The notes beneath the pieces are model-generated. The model was not told the origin of the DNA. It was given only the letters and a program-made list of their open reading frames with translations, and did not search any database. Both the position numbers and the translations under genes were made by a program. DNA of 64,000 bases, taken from positions 28,952 through 92,951 of the forward strand of contig JADJVK010000014.1 in assembly GCA_016710625.1 (NCBI GenBank), read 5' to 3'. The stretch's first letter is position 1. Every line of letters starts with the position of its first letter. Positions 1 through 9,822 of the stretch are shown in pieces. Source of the stretch: Saprospiraceae bacterium (GTDB taxonomy: Bacteria > Bacteroidota > Bacteroidia > Chitinophagales > Saprospiraceae).

Positions 1-5
1 AAATT

Positions 6-1310
6 ATGCAACAAGTTCTATTTTTACTTCTATTAGGTGTGGTTGCTTATTTTGCATCTAAAGGATTTTTAAGAATTCGGAGAAATATTTTATTGGGAAA
101 AGAAGAAGTGATTAATGATCAAAAAGCGATTCGGCTCAATAATGTTCTATTAATTGCATTTGGACAAAAGAAAATGTTTGAAAGATGGGTGCCTGCCATA
201 TTTCACTTTTTCATATATGTTGCCTTTTTATTTACTCAAATTGAATTAATAGAAATAATTTTTGATGGAATATTAGGAACTCACAGATTGTTTGCACCAT
301 ATTTAGGTGGACTTTATACATTGATAATCAATTTGATAGAAATATTATCCGTTTTGGCTTTCGTAGCTACAATAATATTTCTTTCTAGAAGAAATTTATT
401 GAAGCTTCCAAGATTTGTGAAGAGCGAAATGAAAGGATGGCCCACACTAGATGCAAATTTGATTTTACTTGGAGAAATATTATTGATTACGGGTATTTTC
501 TTTATGAATGGAGCTGATGGATTATTACAAAATCTACAACCAGAACATTATCATCCAACGGGTCATTTCCAATTGAGCAGTATTTTTGCCAACACTTTTT
601 TTAGTGGAATGTCTGCATCTAGCTTAGTAGTTGTAGAAAGATTTGGTTGGTGGCTTCATAATTTGATTGTTTTTGGCTTTATTTGCTACTTGCCATATTC
701 TAAGCATTTGCACATATTTCTTTCATTTCCAAATGTTTATTATTCTAAATTGACGCCTAGAGGGCAAATGGAGAATATGCCAGAAATCATGAATGAAGTG
801 AAAAGTATGTTGGGTATTGGAGAAGCTACAACTTCTACTGAAGTACCTGAATTTGGTGCAAATGACATAATGAGCCTATCTTGGAAAAATATTTTGGATG
901 CTTATAGTTGTACTGAATGTGGTCGTTGTACCTCAGTTTGTCCAGCTAATTTGACTGGAAAAAAATTGTCGCCTCGAAAAGTGATGATGGATGTCCGAGA
1001 TAGAGCAGATGAAATTGGAAAAAAATTGGATACTGAAAAATTGGACATTACCACTTACAATGACGCCAAATCTTTATTTGATTATACGACTCCAGAGGAG
1101 ATACATGCCTGTACAACTTGTAATGCCTGTGTGGAAGCTTGTCCTGTTTTAATTAATCCATTAGATATAATTTTAAAACTTAGAAGATACGAAATTTTAA
1201 CATTGTCGCAAGGTCCAACAGATTGGTTGCCAATGTTTAATGCTTTAGAAAACACAGGAGCAGTTTGGCAAATGCCAGTTGATAGAGAAGCATGGAGACA
1301 AAATGCTTAA
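6..1310 (+). CDS. membrane-bound 4Fe-4S oxidoreductase subunit (HdrD/GlpC-like)
   Basis: Predicted integral-membrane electron-transfer protein of 434 aa. The N-terminal half has about five hydrophobic segments resembling the nitrate-reductase-gamma/HdrE-type membrane module. The C-terminal part carries two 4Fe-4S ferredoxin motifs, CTECGRCTSVCP near residue 300 and CTTCNACVEACP near 370. The next gene encodes a cysteine-rich CCG-domain protein, the usual partner, so the pair probably forms a quinone- or thiol-linked reductase. The electron donor and acceptor cannot be told from sequence. The ATG lies 6 bases into the window, so no promoter is visible and any upstream operon members are outside the window. 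Confidence 0.85.
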   Translation: MQQVLFLLLLGVVAYFASKGFLRIRRNILLGKEEVINDQKAIRLNNVLLIAFGQKKMFERWVPAIFHFFIYVAFLFTQIELIEIIFDGILGTHRLFAPYLGGLYTLIINLIEILSVLAFVATIIFLSRRNLLKLPRFVKSEMKGWPTLDANLILLGEILLITGIFFMNGADGLLQNLQPEHYHPTGHFQLSSIFANTFFSGMSASSLVVVERFGWWLHNLIVFGFICYLPYSKHLHIFLSFPNVYYSKLTPRGQMENMPEIMNEVKSMLGIGEATTSTEVPEFGANDIMSLSWKNILDAYSCTECGRCTSVCPANLTGKKLSPRKVMMDVRDRADEIGKKLDTEKLDITTYNDAKSLFDYTTPEEIHACTTCNACVEACPVLINPLDIILKLRRYEILTLSQGPTDWLPMFNALENTGAVWQMPVDREAWRQNA

Positions 1311-1342
1311 TTAATATTTAATTTTCTTTTATTGTATATATT

Positions 1343-2122
1343 ATGAATGTAAAAACATTTGCAGAGAAAATAAGTGAAGGAATCCAACCAGAAATATTGT
1401 TTTGGGTGGGTTGTGCTGGTAGTTTTGATGCAAGAGCACAAAAGGTGACAAAAGCCTTTTGCACTATTTTAGATGCTTGCGAAATTAATTATGCTATTTT
1501 AGGGAATGAGGAGCAATGTACGGGAGATCCTGCAAGAAGAGCAGGGAATGAGTTTGTTTTCCAAATGCTAGCTTTGCAAAATATTCAAACGATGAATATG
1601 TATGAGGTGAAAAAAATTGTAGCCACTTGTCCACATTGTTTTAATATTCTCAAAAATGATTATCCAGCATTGGGTGGAAATTATGAGGTGATGCATCATA
1701 GTGATTATCTGAATCAACTGATAAAGGAGGGTAGGATTAAATTGAAAGAAGGAGGAGATTTTAAAGGTAAGAAAATTGCCTACCATGATTCATGTTATTT
1801 AGGTAGAATAAATGGAATTTATGAAGCTCCTCGTTCAGTTTTGGAAGAATTAGATTTGAATTTGGTAGATTTGAAGCGAAGCAAACAAAATGGTTTATGT
1901 TGCGGAGCTGGTGGTGCTCAAATGTTTAAAGAAGATGAACCTGGAAATAAAAGGATCAATGTGGAAAGGGCAGAAGAGTTGTTAGCAACTGGTTCTGATG
2001 TAATAGCAGCAAATTGTCCATTTTGTATTACTATGTTACAAGATGGATTGAAGGCAAAAGATCAACAAGATAAAGTGATGGTGTATGATTTGTCGGAAAT
2101 GATTGTAAATAACATGCAATAA
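1343..2122 (+). CDS. (Fe-S)-binding protein with two CCG (HdrB-type) domains
   Basis: Cytoplasmic cysteine-rich protein of 259 aa. It has two CCG-type repeats: the first around WVGCAGSF with ATCPHCFNIL, the second with HDSCYLGR, LCCGAGGAQM and ANCPFCITML. In heterodisulfide-reductase-like and glycolate-oxidase-like complexes these cysteines bind an unusual Fe-S cluster at the catalytic site. It starts 33 bases after the membrane Fe-S gene and overlaps the following gene by one base (TAATG), so the three are almost certainly one operon. Physiological substrate unknown. Confidence 0.85.
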   Translation: MNVKTFAEKISEGIQPEILFWVGCAGSFDARAQKVTKAFCTILDACEINYAILGNEEQCTGDPARRAGNEFVFQMLALQNIQTMNMYEVKKIVATCPHCFNILKNDYPALGGNYEVMHHSDYLNQLIKEGRIKLKEGGDFKGKKIAYHDSCYLGRINGIYEAPRSVLEELDLNLVDLKRSKQNGLCCGAGGAQMFKEDEPGNKRINVERAEELLATGSDVIAANCPFCITMLQDGLKAKDQQDKVMVYDLSEMIVNNMQ

Positions 2123-2595
2123 TGAGTAATTTAGTAAAGGATTCAAAGGTTTGGATTTATCAATCGGATCGTATTTTTTCGGAAGATGAGGTTAATTCAT
2201 TAAATCAAAAATTAGCAAATTTTGTAAAAGATTGGTCTAGTCATAATAACCAGTTATATGCTGATTTTAAAATTTTATATAATAGATTTATCATTTTAAT
2301 TGTTGATGAAAACCATTTTGGAGCAAGTGGTTGTTCTATTGATAAATCGATTCATTTTCTACAACTTATTGAAAAAGAACATAATATAAATCTTTTTAAT
2401 AGATTGTTGGTACATTATTTTGATAGTGAAAATCAATTGTTTACTATTACTATAAATGATTTTCAAAAATTAATACAAGAAGGAAAAGTTAATACAGATA
2501 CAAAAGTCATCAATACCACTGTACAGAATTTAGAAGCATTAGAGCAAGATTTTGTTCTTTCAGCTACTAATACTTGGTTGAAAAGATATTTTTAA
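2122..2595 (+). CDS. conserved Bacteroidota hypothetical protein
   Basis: A 157-aa soluble protein of a family common in Bacteroidota and often mislabelled 'ABC transporter ATPase'. It has no Walker motifs, so that name is not supported. It begins WIYQSDR and contains the family-like GASGCSIDKS segment. It is translationally coupled (TAATG) to the CCG-domain protein upstream, which suggests a role connected with the same Fe-S complex. Function unknown. Confidence 0.75.
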   Translation: MSNLVKDSKVWIYQSDRIFSEDEVNSLNQKLANFVKDWSSHNNQLYADFKILYNRFIILIVDENHFGASGCSIDKSIHFLQLIEKEHNINLFNRLLVHYFDSENQLFTITINDFQKLIQEGKVNTDTKVINTTVQNLEALEQDFVLSATNTWLKRYF

Positions 2596-2603
2596 AATTT
2601 ATT

Positions 2604-3662
2604 CTAATTTTTGATTTCTGGATATAAATCAGAATACATTTTTTTGCCTTTTCCAAAATATTGAAAAACAATACTTTGGTTCAAAACACCATTTTCATTT
2701 TTAGCACCAATTCTATTTTGCTGAATTAGTTTTTGATTATTTGATCTTTTTAGTTTCGTTTTGAAAAAACTTGGGAAAAATGACCAATGTGATTTAATGA
2801 TAGCAATAGTAAGGTTTGATTTTCCTTTTAAAAGGTATTGCAATCCAGCAACTCCATCCAATAAAAGTCTAAATAAAATTTTTAAATAAACCCAACCTGA
2901 AGTGTCATTTTTCTGCAAACACCAGAGGCTATTTCTGAAATTTAGGTATGTTTTCCTCGGATTATCGTAATCTAAAGTCCCACCACCCACATGATAAACG
3001 ACTGAAGATGGGATTACTTTCCAATCATAACCTGCATTTTTTACTCTCCAACAAAAATCTATTTCTTCCATATGGGCAAAAAAGTCAGCATCTAGTCCGC
3101 CAAATTTGTTGAAAATATCTTTTCTAACAATCATCGCAGCACCACTTGCCCATGCAATCGATTGGATATCATCGTATTGTCCTGAATCCGATTCAACAGT
3201 ATCAAAAATTCTACCTCTACAAAAAGGATAACCTAAACAATCTATCATACCTCCAGAAGCTCCGGCATGTTCGAAAAGATTTTTTTGAGCAAAAGAAAGA
3301 ATTTTTGGCTGTACACCTGCAATTGATGGATTTTCTTCAAGAAAATGGTAGATTGGCTGCAACCAATCTTTTGTTACTTCTACATCTGAATTCAATAAAA
3401 CAAAATAAGGCGCATCTACCTGCTCCAAAGCAACATTATATCCACCAGCATAGCCATAATTTTTATCTATTTTAATTGTTTTTATTTCTGGAAAAGCACT
3501 CTCAAGATATGGAATTGACTGATCTGTTGAATTATTATCAGCGACAATTATTTCTGCTAAATCAGAAGAATTGTCTATTACCTTTTGTAAAAACTTTTCT
3601 AAATATGCTTTTCCGTTATAATTTAAAATAACGATTGCAAAAGGTTTTTTACAATAAATCAT
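2604..3662 (-). CDS. glycosyltransferase family 2
   Basis: GT-A fold inverting glycosyltransferase of 352 aa, similar to rhamnosyltransferase-type enzymes of polysaccharide assembly. The nucleotide-binding start is VILNYNGKAYL with ADNNSTD, the metal-binding motif region is LLNSDVEV, and HMEEIDFCWR is the late acidic motif of the family. The C-terminus past residue 260 is a family extension. Its start lies 14 bases inside the ribF reading frame, so the two minus-strand genes are probably cotranscribed. Acceptor sugar not predictable. Confidence 0.88.
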   Translation of the reverse strand: MIYCKKPFAIVILNYNGKAYLEKFLQKVIDNSSDLAEIIVADNNSTDQSIPYLESAFPEIKTIKIDKNYGYAGGYNVALEQVDAPYFVLLNSDVEVTKDWLQPIYHFLEENPSIAGVQPKILSFAQKNLFEHAGASGGMIDCLGYPFCRGRIFDTVESDSGQYDDIQSIAWASGAAMIVRKDIFNKFGGLDADFFAHMEEIDFCWRVKNAGYDWKVIPSSVVYHVGGGTLDYDNPRKTYLNFRNSLWCLQKNDTSGWVYLKILFRLLLDGVAGLQYLLKGKSNLTIAIIKSHWSFFPSFFKTKLKRSNNQKLIQQNRIGAKNENGVLNQSIVFQYFGKGKKMYSDLYPEIKN

Positions 3663-4563
3663 AGGTGCTTAATTTATTGAGAATGATGACTTTGTCTGCT
3701 TCAATTTGCGTTTTTAACGCCTCCAAATTTTCGAGTTTCTTATCTCCTCTGATATAGGAAATAATTTCTATATTGATATTTCTTTCATAAATATCTTGGT
3801 TGAAATCAATGATATTTAATTCAATGGTCTTTGCTAAATGGTCGTTAATTGTTGGTCGGTTTCCAATGTAAAGCATTCCCTTATAATCAATGCCATCAAT
3901 GGTTGTTTTTACAGCATAAATTCCATTTTCTGGTATCAATTTATCGGATTCAGGAACTGAAATATTTGCAGTTGGGAATCCAATTGTTCTACCCAATTGA
4001 CTTCCTAAAATCACTCGACCAGATAATAAATATGGATGACCTAATAATTGAATCGCATTATCAAATTCATTGTTAAGGATAGAATTTCTAATATTTGTTG
4101 AACTAATTTTTATGTTTTCTAAAGTATTTGGTGGGATTTCAATAATATTTATGCCAAATTGGTCTGCATTAGTTTCCAAAAAGTGAATATCACCAGCTCT
4201 ATCTTTTCCAAATTTATGATCAAATCCTATAACTAAATATTTGGTATTCAGTTTTTTGTGAAGAAAATTTTCAAGATATTCAATAGGAGATTGATTTGCA
4301 AATTCTGCATTAAATGGTACAACTACAACTTCATCAACTCCATATTTTTTTAATAATTTTATTTTTTCTTCAGTTGTTGTAAGTATATCTAATTCTTTTT
4401 GTGGTGCAAGTACTTTTCTTGGATGAGGATCAAAAGTTACAACAATTTTATGACCATTCATTTCATTAGCCAATTTGTTAATATGCTCCAAAACAGATTG
4501 ATGCCCTAAATGAACGCCATCAAATGAACCAATTGTTACGATATTTTTTTTAATGCTATCCAT
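3649..4563 (-). CDS. ribF: bifunctional riboflavin kinase/FAD synthetase
   Basis: Makes FMN from riboflavin and then FAD from FMN in the cytoplasm. The N-terminal nucleotidyltransferase domain shows GSFDGVHLGHQ and DPHPRKVL. The C-terminal flavokinase domain shows LGRTIGFPTANI and GNRPT. Length of 304 aa is normal for the family. It overlaps the downstream glycosyltransferase by 14 bases, and the divergent Mrp/ApbC gene starts 167 bases away. Flavin supply also appears in the window as ribBA at 41-42 kb. Confidence 0.95.
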   Translation of the reverse strand: MDSIKKNIVTIGSFDGVHLGHQSVLEHINKLANEMNGHKIVVTFDPHPRKVLAPQKELDILTTTEEKIKLLKKYGVDEVVVVPFNAEFANQSPIEYLENFLHKKLNTKYLVIGFDHKFGKDRAGDIHFLETNADQFGINIIEIPPNTLENIKISSTNIRNSILNNEFDNAIQLLGHPYLLSGRVILGSQLGRTIGFPTANISVPESDKLIPENGIYAVKTTIDGIDYKGMLYIGNRPTINDHLAKTIELNIIDFNQDIYERNINIEIISYIRGDKKLENLEALKTQIEADKVIILNKLSTYDLL

Positions 4564-4708
4564 AATTTTGCAAAAATAAGATTTTCTAAGTGATTAATGA
4601 AAGTTGTTTTTTACCAAATAGATATAAATAACTATTTTAATTTCTATTTGTTTTAAAATTGATTTTGATAATTATTGTATTAATTAAAAATAAATTTGTT
4701 CAATTGAA

Positions 4709-4716
4709 TATCTTTG
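4709..4716 (+). promoter_or_regulatory. -7 element TATCTTTG before Mrp/ApbC gene
   Basis: TATCTTTG matches the Bacteroidota -7 consensus TAnnTTTG and ends 14 bases before the GTG start. No TTG lies at the proper 17-23 base distance upstream, so the promoter is only half supported. Confidence 0.4.
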
Positions 4717-4730
4717 TTTCCTAATTTATT

Positions 4731-5819
4731 GTGAAAATGTTTGAAGAAAAGTTTGTAAAAGAGGCATTGTCAAATGTTTTTGACCCTTCAACTGGTCAAG
4801 ATATTATGACTTTAGGATTAGTAAAGCAAATTAGTTTTGATGGGAATAATATAAATTTAACAATTCATATTGCTCAGAATAATTCTGAATTAAAATCAGA
4901 TATGAATTTTGCATGCATTGCTGCTATTCAAGATGTTTACCCAAATGCAAATGTGAATATACATATTGCTGTTGATTCATCTAATGATAAGACTTCTCCA
5001 TTACCACAAGTAAAAAATATCATAGTAGTAGCATCTGGAAAAGGTGGTGTAGGAAAATCTACAGTTTCTGTTAATATTGCATTGGCACTGAAACAATTAG
5101 GTGTTTCAGTTGGTCTGATGGATGCTGATTTATATGGACCATCTATTCCTACTATGTTAGGATTGCAAGGTCAAAGACCAAAAATTCAAGATTTGTATGG
5201 TAAACCCAGAATTGTACCTTTAGATGCAAATGGAATTCCTGTTCTATCTATTGGTTTTTTGGTAGAACCAGAGCAAGCAGTAGTGCTACGAGGTCCAAGG
5301 CTTGGTGGCATTATCAAACAATTCATAAGTGATACTAATTGGCCAGTACTTGATTATTTGATAATTGATTTACCACCTGGAACTGGGGATATTCAATTAA
5401 CTTTAGTTCAAACAGTACCAGTTACAGGAGCAATTTTAGTAACAACACCTCAAGAAGTTGCAGTAGTGGATGCAGTAAAGGCAATGAATATGTTTATGTT
5501 GCCACAAGTTAATGTACCAATATTAGGAGTTGTTGAAAACATGAGTTGGTTTACACCTGCAGAATTACCAGATAATAAATACTATATTTTTGGTGAAGGT
5601 GGTGGTGCTAGAATAGCAAAAGATGCAAATTCTATTGTTTTAGGACAAATTCCATTAATACAAGGAGTTAGAGAAGGTGGAGATAAAGGCACCCCAATTG
5701 TCCAAGCAGGTGGAAAATCTGCTGAAATATTTTTAGAAATAGCATCAAAATTAATTTTACAAACTGAAATAAGAAATGAGCGATTAGCTCCAACTCAAAT
5801 AATTCAAATGCAACAATAA
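4731..5819 (+). CDS. apbC: Mrp/ApbC/NBP35-family Fe-S cluster carrier ATPase
   Basis: P-loop ATPase of 362 aa that in the family carries and delivers Fe-S clusters. Residues 1 to about 85 form a MIP18/DUF59 domain; the ATPase follows with SGKGGVGKST, DADLYGPS and DLPPGTGD. The usual C-terminal CxxC of Mrp/Nbp35 is absent: after GVVENMSWF the sequence is TPAELPDNKYY, which I recall as a common Bacteroidota variant. GTG at 4731 is used as start; an in-frame ATG two codons later is equally possible. A NifU-like gene follows after 31 bases, which supports a Fe-S role. Confidence 0.92.
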   Translation: MKMFEEKFVKEALSNVFDPSTGQDIMTLGLVKQISFDGNNINLTIHIAQNNSELKSDMNFACIAAIQDVYPNANVNIHIAVDSSNDKTSPLPQVKNIIVVASGKGGVGKSTVSVNIALALKQLGVSVGLMDADLYGPSIPTMLGLQGQRPKIQDLYGKPRIVPLDANGIPVLSIGFLVEPEQAVVLRGPRLGGIIKQFISDTNWPVLDYLIIDLPPGTGDIQLTLVQTVPVTGAILVTTPQEVAVVDAVKAMNMFMLPQVNVPILGVVENMSWFTPAELPDNKYYIFGEGGGARIAKDANSIVLGQIPLIQGVREGGDKGTPIVQAGGKSAEIFLEIASKLILQTEIRNERLAPTQIIQMQQ

Positions 5820-5850
5820 AATTTAGTTACATTTGTGAATATTTAGAATT

Positions 5851-6087
5851 ATGGATGAAATAAATAATATTGAATTAATAGAAGCTGCATTAGAGGAGAT
5901 AAGACCTCATTTGGCAGTAGATGGTGGCAATGTAGAGTTAGTTGATTTCAAAGAGAATATAGTATATATTAAATGGCTTGGCAATTGCAATGGATGTAGT
6001 ATGAGTGCTATGACACTCAAAGCTGGTATAGAGCATACTTTGAAAAATAAAATTCCTGAAATTAAATCTGTAGTTGCAGTGAATTGA
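5851..6087 (+). CDS. NifU C-terminal-domain Fe-S scaffold protein
   Basis: 78-aa protein consisting only of the NifU C-terminal domain (NfuA/Nfu core). It carries the cluster-binding pair in CNGCSMSAMTLKAGIE. Short length is normal for stand-alone Nfu proteins. TACATTTG at 5828-5835 is a plausible -7 element of its own, but the gene also sits closely behind Mrp/ApbC. The two probably cooperate in late steps of Fe-S cluster delivery. Confidence 0.92.
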   Translation: MDEINNIELIEAALEEIRPHLAVDGGNVELVDFKENIVYIKWLGNCNGCSMSAMTLKAGIEHTLKNKIPEIKSVVAVN

Positions 6088-6090
6088 TTT

Positions 6091-9060
6091 ATGAAAAAAA
6101 TAGGTATTATTACAGTATTCATATTTCTAAATTCGTTTTTTTGTTTATCTATTCTTTCACAAAACCCATTTTTAAAACAATATAACAATACTGATAATGG
6201 ATTAATCTCAAATATTTGTTATCGAGTTTTTCAAGATTCCGAAGGTTTTATCTGGATATGTACGAATAATGGTTTGAGTAAATTTAATGGGCATCAATTT
6301 ATCAATTATACTATTGAAAATGGATTGCCATTTAATGATATTTTAAATCTATTTGAAGACAATAACAAGAGATTGTGGCTTTGTAATTACTCATCAGTAT
6401 TTTGCTATTTAGATTTGATTACAGATAAAATAGTTACAATCGAGAATAAATCTAGCTTACAAAATAATTATATATCTTCTTTTTCTCAATTAAATGACTC
6501 TATTCTAGTTACAAATTTATTTTATGATGACTTTTACTTTGTAATTAATACAAAACAAAGTGAAGTAAAAAAAGTAAATCTAAAAAGTAATGGAAATTAC
6601 TGTGATCATGAGTCTTCATTGAAAAATATAGAACAATTTAGAATTAAAAATAATAATTTTAAAATAATAGATGGTATTCATTTGTTTACAAATTTCGATA
6701 TAGCGATTTATGATAAAAACACTTTATTAGGTACAAAAAATGATAGTCTATATATTTTTACGAAATCAAATATCTATAAAACAAAGATAAATGCTATTTT
6801 AAAAAATGAAAAACAAATTGTAAATATTCGACTCATCAATGAAAATAAATTTTTACTTCTAACCAATAAAAAAGCAATAGTAATTGATACTTTATTTAAT
6901 ATTTTGCCTGAATTTCACTTTTTAAAACAATTTAATATTAATAATATTTTCATTGATAATGAAGAAAATTATTGGATGATAAATAATAGGAATGGGGTGT
7001 ATTTTATAACGAAAAATGGATTGAATACAGTAGATTTCAGTGAAAATAAATTACTGAATAATAATACAGTTACTTGCATTGATCATATAGAAAAAAATAA
7101 ATTAATACTTGGGACATCGGATGGGAGATTATTATCGTTAGAAAAAAATAGAATAACCAATTGGTTTTCAGGCTTTAAGACAAGTGGATATATCAGAGAC
7201 TTAAGTTATATAAAACCTCTAAATTCGATTGTTTTTGTTACTACCGAAAGTAACATCAGTGGTGGTATTATAAATGTTGATAATAAGCATTTAATAAAAG
7301 CTATAAAAAAAGATACTGGTTATAACTTTATTTTACCAAAAATTATCTCAAACAAATCATTTTATTCTACAAGTAATAATGCCTATAAATCTATAAAATA
7401 TTATAATGATAAAATAATTATTGCAGTATCTAATCTGGTTGAAGTTTACAAAGCTACAAAATTAAGTAGTCCAAAATGTTATAATTCTGACGAAAAAATA
7501 TTGTCCTCCATAATTGATAAAAATCAAAATATTTGGATGGGTGGACCACTAGGCCTATCCTGTTTAAAAAATGGAAAGAATAATTTATTAACAAATTTAA
7601 AAAATAAAAATCCAATACTAAAACGTCCTATTAGTGATTTTTGTATTGATACATTTGGCAGACTTTGGGTAGCTACAGAATCTTATGGAATATATTGTTA
7701 TGATAAAAATATAATTCGAACTATTACTCAACTTGACGATTTAAATGTTAGAAAAATTAAATCATTTGGTAAATATTTATTTGCATGTACCAACAAAGGT
7801 CTATGGCGAATACATCTGGATTCATTAAAATATCATGATAATATTTATAATTTCAATATAAGTAATGGATTAGCATCGAATGATGTATTTGCAGTAGATA
7901 TAATAGAACAAAATATATATATTGGCACAAATAGAGGCTTATCGGCAATAAATATGAATCACTTAGAGGAATATAATTCGAATCCAAAGCTTGTTGTTAC
8001 CAAAATTAAACTTGGCAAAATAGAACTAAATGATACTATAAAAACAATCGAAACTGAATATAATAACAATAATCTTAGTCTAGATTTTACTTGCTTGTCC
8101 TACAAAAGTCAAGGAAATATTATTTATGAATATTTTATGGAAGGGCTTGATAATGAATGGCATATCAGTAAAGAAAATCAAATCAATTTTTTTAATTTAT
8201 CTCCTGGAAGTTATACATTTCATTTAAGATCTAAATCCATTGATGGAAATATTAGCAACTTAAAAGAACCAATCAATATTATCATTAGACCTTATTGGTT
8301 GTTCTCAAAAGTATCTAAAATAGTTGGATTTTGTACTTTAATTGCTTTAATACTGTACTTATACTTTTATAATCTTAGCAAACTTAAGCAAAAAACAAAA
8401 AATGAAATTGAAATAAATCAGCAGTTAGCTAATCTAAAATTAGAAGCATTGCAATCTCAAATGAACCCACATTTTATTTTTAATTCATTAAATTCTATAC
8501 AGACATTTATTATTAGAAATGATGTAGAAATGGCAAGTGAATATCTTACAAAATTCGGTTTACTTATTAGATTGATATTAGAATCATCTTTTAAAAAATT
8601 TATTACAATCGAGCAAGAATTACAATTATTAAAGTTGTATTGTGATTTAGAAAAAAACAGATTCCCGGACAAATTTGAGGTTATATTTAATATAGATAAA
8701 AATATAGACCCCCAAATCGAAATACCATCACTTATTATTCAACCTTTTATCGAAAATTCCATAAATCATGGGGTTATTGAAAATAATAAATTTGGTGAAA
8801 TTTCAATTATTTTAGAAAAAGAACTAGATTACTTAAAAATTATTATTGATGATAATGGGATAGGTAGGAGAAATTCAGAAATATTGAAAAGCAAAAAATT
8901 AAAATCACATATTTCAAGAGGTATGCAATTGACAAATGATAGAATCAATACGTTCAATCAAATACATGGAATTTCTTTAAGTTTAGAGATTATTGATAAG
9001 TACGATTTAGATGAACCCATAGGCACTCAAGTTATAATTAAAATAATGGATGAAAATTAA
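6091..9060 (+). CDS. two-component sensor: beta-propeller/Y_Y_Y histidine kinase (LytS type)
   Basis: 989-aa sensor kinase. It has a signal peptide, a large periplasmic region of Reg_prop repeats (for example GLSKFNG and IWMGGPLGLS), a Y_Y_Y-like immunoglobulin domain around residues 640-720, and one transmembrane helix near 740. The cytoplasmic part carries the PF06580-type motif QMNPHFIFNSLNSIQ with the phosphoacceptor His. An ATPase domain follows with FIENSINHGV and DDNGIGRRN. It starts 3 bases after the NifU-like gene and is followed after 6 bases by its LytTR response regulator. Ligand unknown; such sensors often detect extracellular polymers or envelope state. Confidence 0.9.
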   Translation: MKKIGIITVFIFLNSFFCLSILSQNPFLKQYNNTDNGLISNICYRVFQDSEGFIWICTNNGLSKFNGHQFINYTIENGLPFNDILNLFEDNNKRLWLCNYSSVFCYLDLITDKIVTIENKSSLQNNYISSFSQLNDSILVTNLFYDDFYFVINTKQSEVKKVNLKSNGNYCDHESSLKNIEQFRIKNNNFKIIDGIHLFTNFDIAIYDKNTLLGTKNDSLYIFTKSNIYKTKINAILKNEKQIVNIRLINENKFLLLTNKKAIVIDTLFNILPEFHFLKQFNINNIFIDNEENYWMINNRNGVYFITKNGLNTVDFSENKLLNNNTVTCIDHIEKNKLILGTSDGRLLSLEKNRITNWFSGFKTSGYIRDLSYIKPLNSIVFVTTESNISGGIINVDNKHLIKAIKKDTGYNFILPKIISNKSFYSTSNNAYKSIKYYNDKIIIAVSNLVEVYKATKLSSPKCYNSDEKILSSIIDKNQNIWMGGPLGLSCLKNGKNNLLTNLKNKNPILKRPISDFCIDTFGRLWVATESYGIYCYDKNIIRTITQLDDLNVRKIKSFGKYLFACTNKGLWRIHLDSLKYHDNIYNFNISNGLASNDVFAVDIIEQNIYIGTNRGLSAINMNHLEEYNSNPKLVVTKIKLGKIELNDTIKTIETEYNNNNLSLDFTCLSYKSQGNIIYEYFMEGLDNEWHISKENQINFFNLSPGSYTFHLRSKSIDGNISNLKEPINIIIRPYWLFSKVSKIVGFCTLIALILYLYFYNLSKLKQKTKNEIEINQQLANLKLEALQSQMNPHFIFNSLNSIQTFIIRNDVEMASEYLTKFGLLIRLILESSFKKFITIEQELQLLKLYCDLEKNRFPDKFEVIFNIDKNIDPQIEIPSLIIQPFIENSINHGVIENNKFGEISIILEKELDYLKIIIDDNGIGRRNSEILKSKKLKSHISRGMQLTNDRINTFNQIHGISLSLEIIDKYDLDEPIGTQVIIKIMDEN

Positions 9061-9066
9061 TATATT

Positions 9067-9790
9067 TTGAAAATAATAAATTCAATTATAATCGATGATG
9101 AACCCAATGCAAGAGAAAATCTAAAATTCTTAATAGAAAAATATTGTAAAAATATACAAATATTAGGAGAAGCAAATTCGGTAGAAACGGCATTGGAATT
9201 AATACAATCATTAAAACCTGATGTAATATTTTTAGATATAACTCTAGGTACTGAAAGTGGGTTTGATTTATTAAATCGATTAGAAAATATAAATTTTGAA
9301 ATAATATTTGTAACTGCGTCTGATCAGTTTGCTTTAAATGCTATCAAATTTAGTGCTCTTGAATATTTGCTAAAACCAATATTGGTTAGTGATTTACTAC
9401 AAGCAATCCAAAAATTAGAAAAAAAATTATCACAAAAAGTTGATACCGATTTTTCAGTTATTTTAGATATTTTAAAAAAACCCAAAAATCAAGACATTCG
9501 GAATTGTTATACCTTGTATGGATGGATTGGAAGTAATCGCAATTAGTAGCATTTTGTATTGTGAGTCAGATGGTGAATATACACACATTTATTTGAATAA
9601 CAAAACCAAAATAATGTCCTCCTATAATATTGGTGAATATGAATCTATGTTTGATGATTACAGTTTTTTCAGAATACATCATTCCTATTTAGTGAATAAA
9701 AATTATATTAAAAAATACTTAAAAACAGATGGTTCAAGTGTAATAATGACCAACGAAAAACATTACCAATATCAAGAAGAAAAAAAATAG
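9067..9790 (+). CDS. LytTR-family response regulator (frameshifted)
   Basis: Partner of the upstream kinase. The receiver domain (IIDDEP, LDITLG, VTASDQFA) lies in the frame from TTG 9067, while the LytTR DNA-binding domain (MDGLEVIAIS to FFRIHHSYLVN) lies in the +1 frame ending at 9790. Dropping one A from the A7 run at 9474-9480 joins them as LKNPKIKTFGIVIPCMDGLE, a normal linker, and gives about 240 aa, normal for the family. This is either a sequencing indel or a real mutation that would separate sensing from DNA binding. TTG is the start because no ATG fits the conserved receiver N-terminus. Confidence 0.85.
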
Positions 9791-9822
9791 ACTTTCTAAA
9801 TTGGTTAAAAAATAATCTTTAG

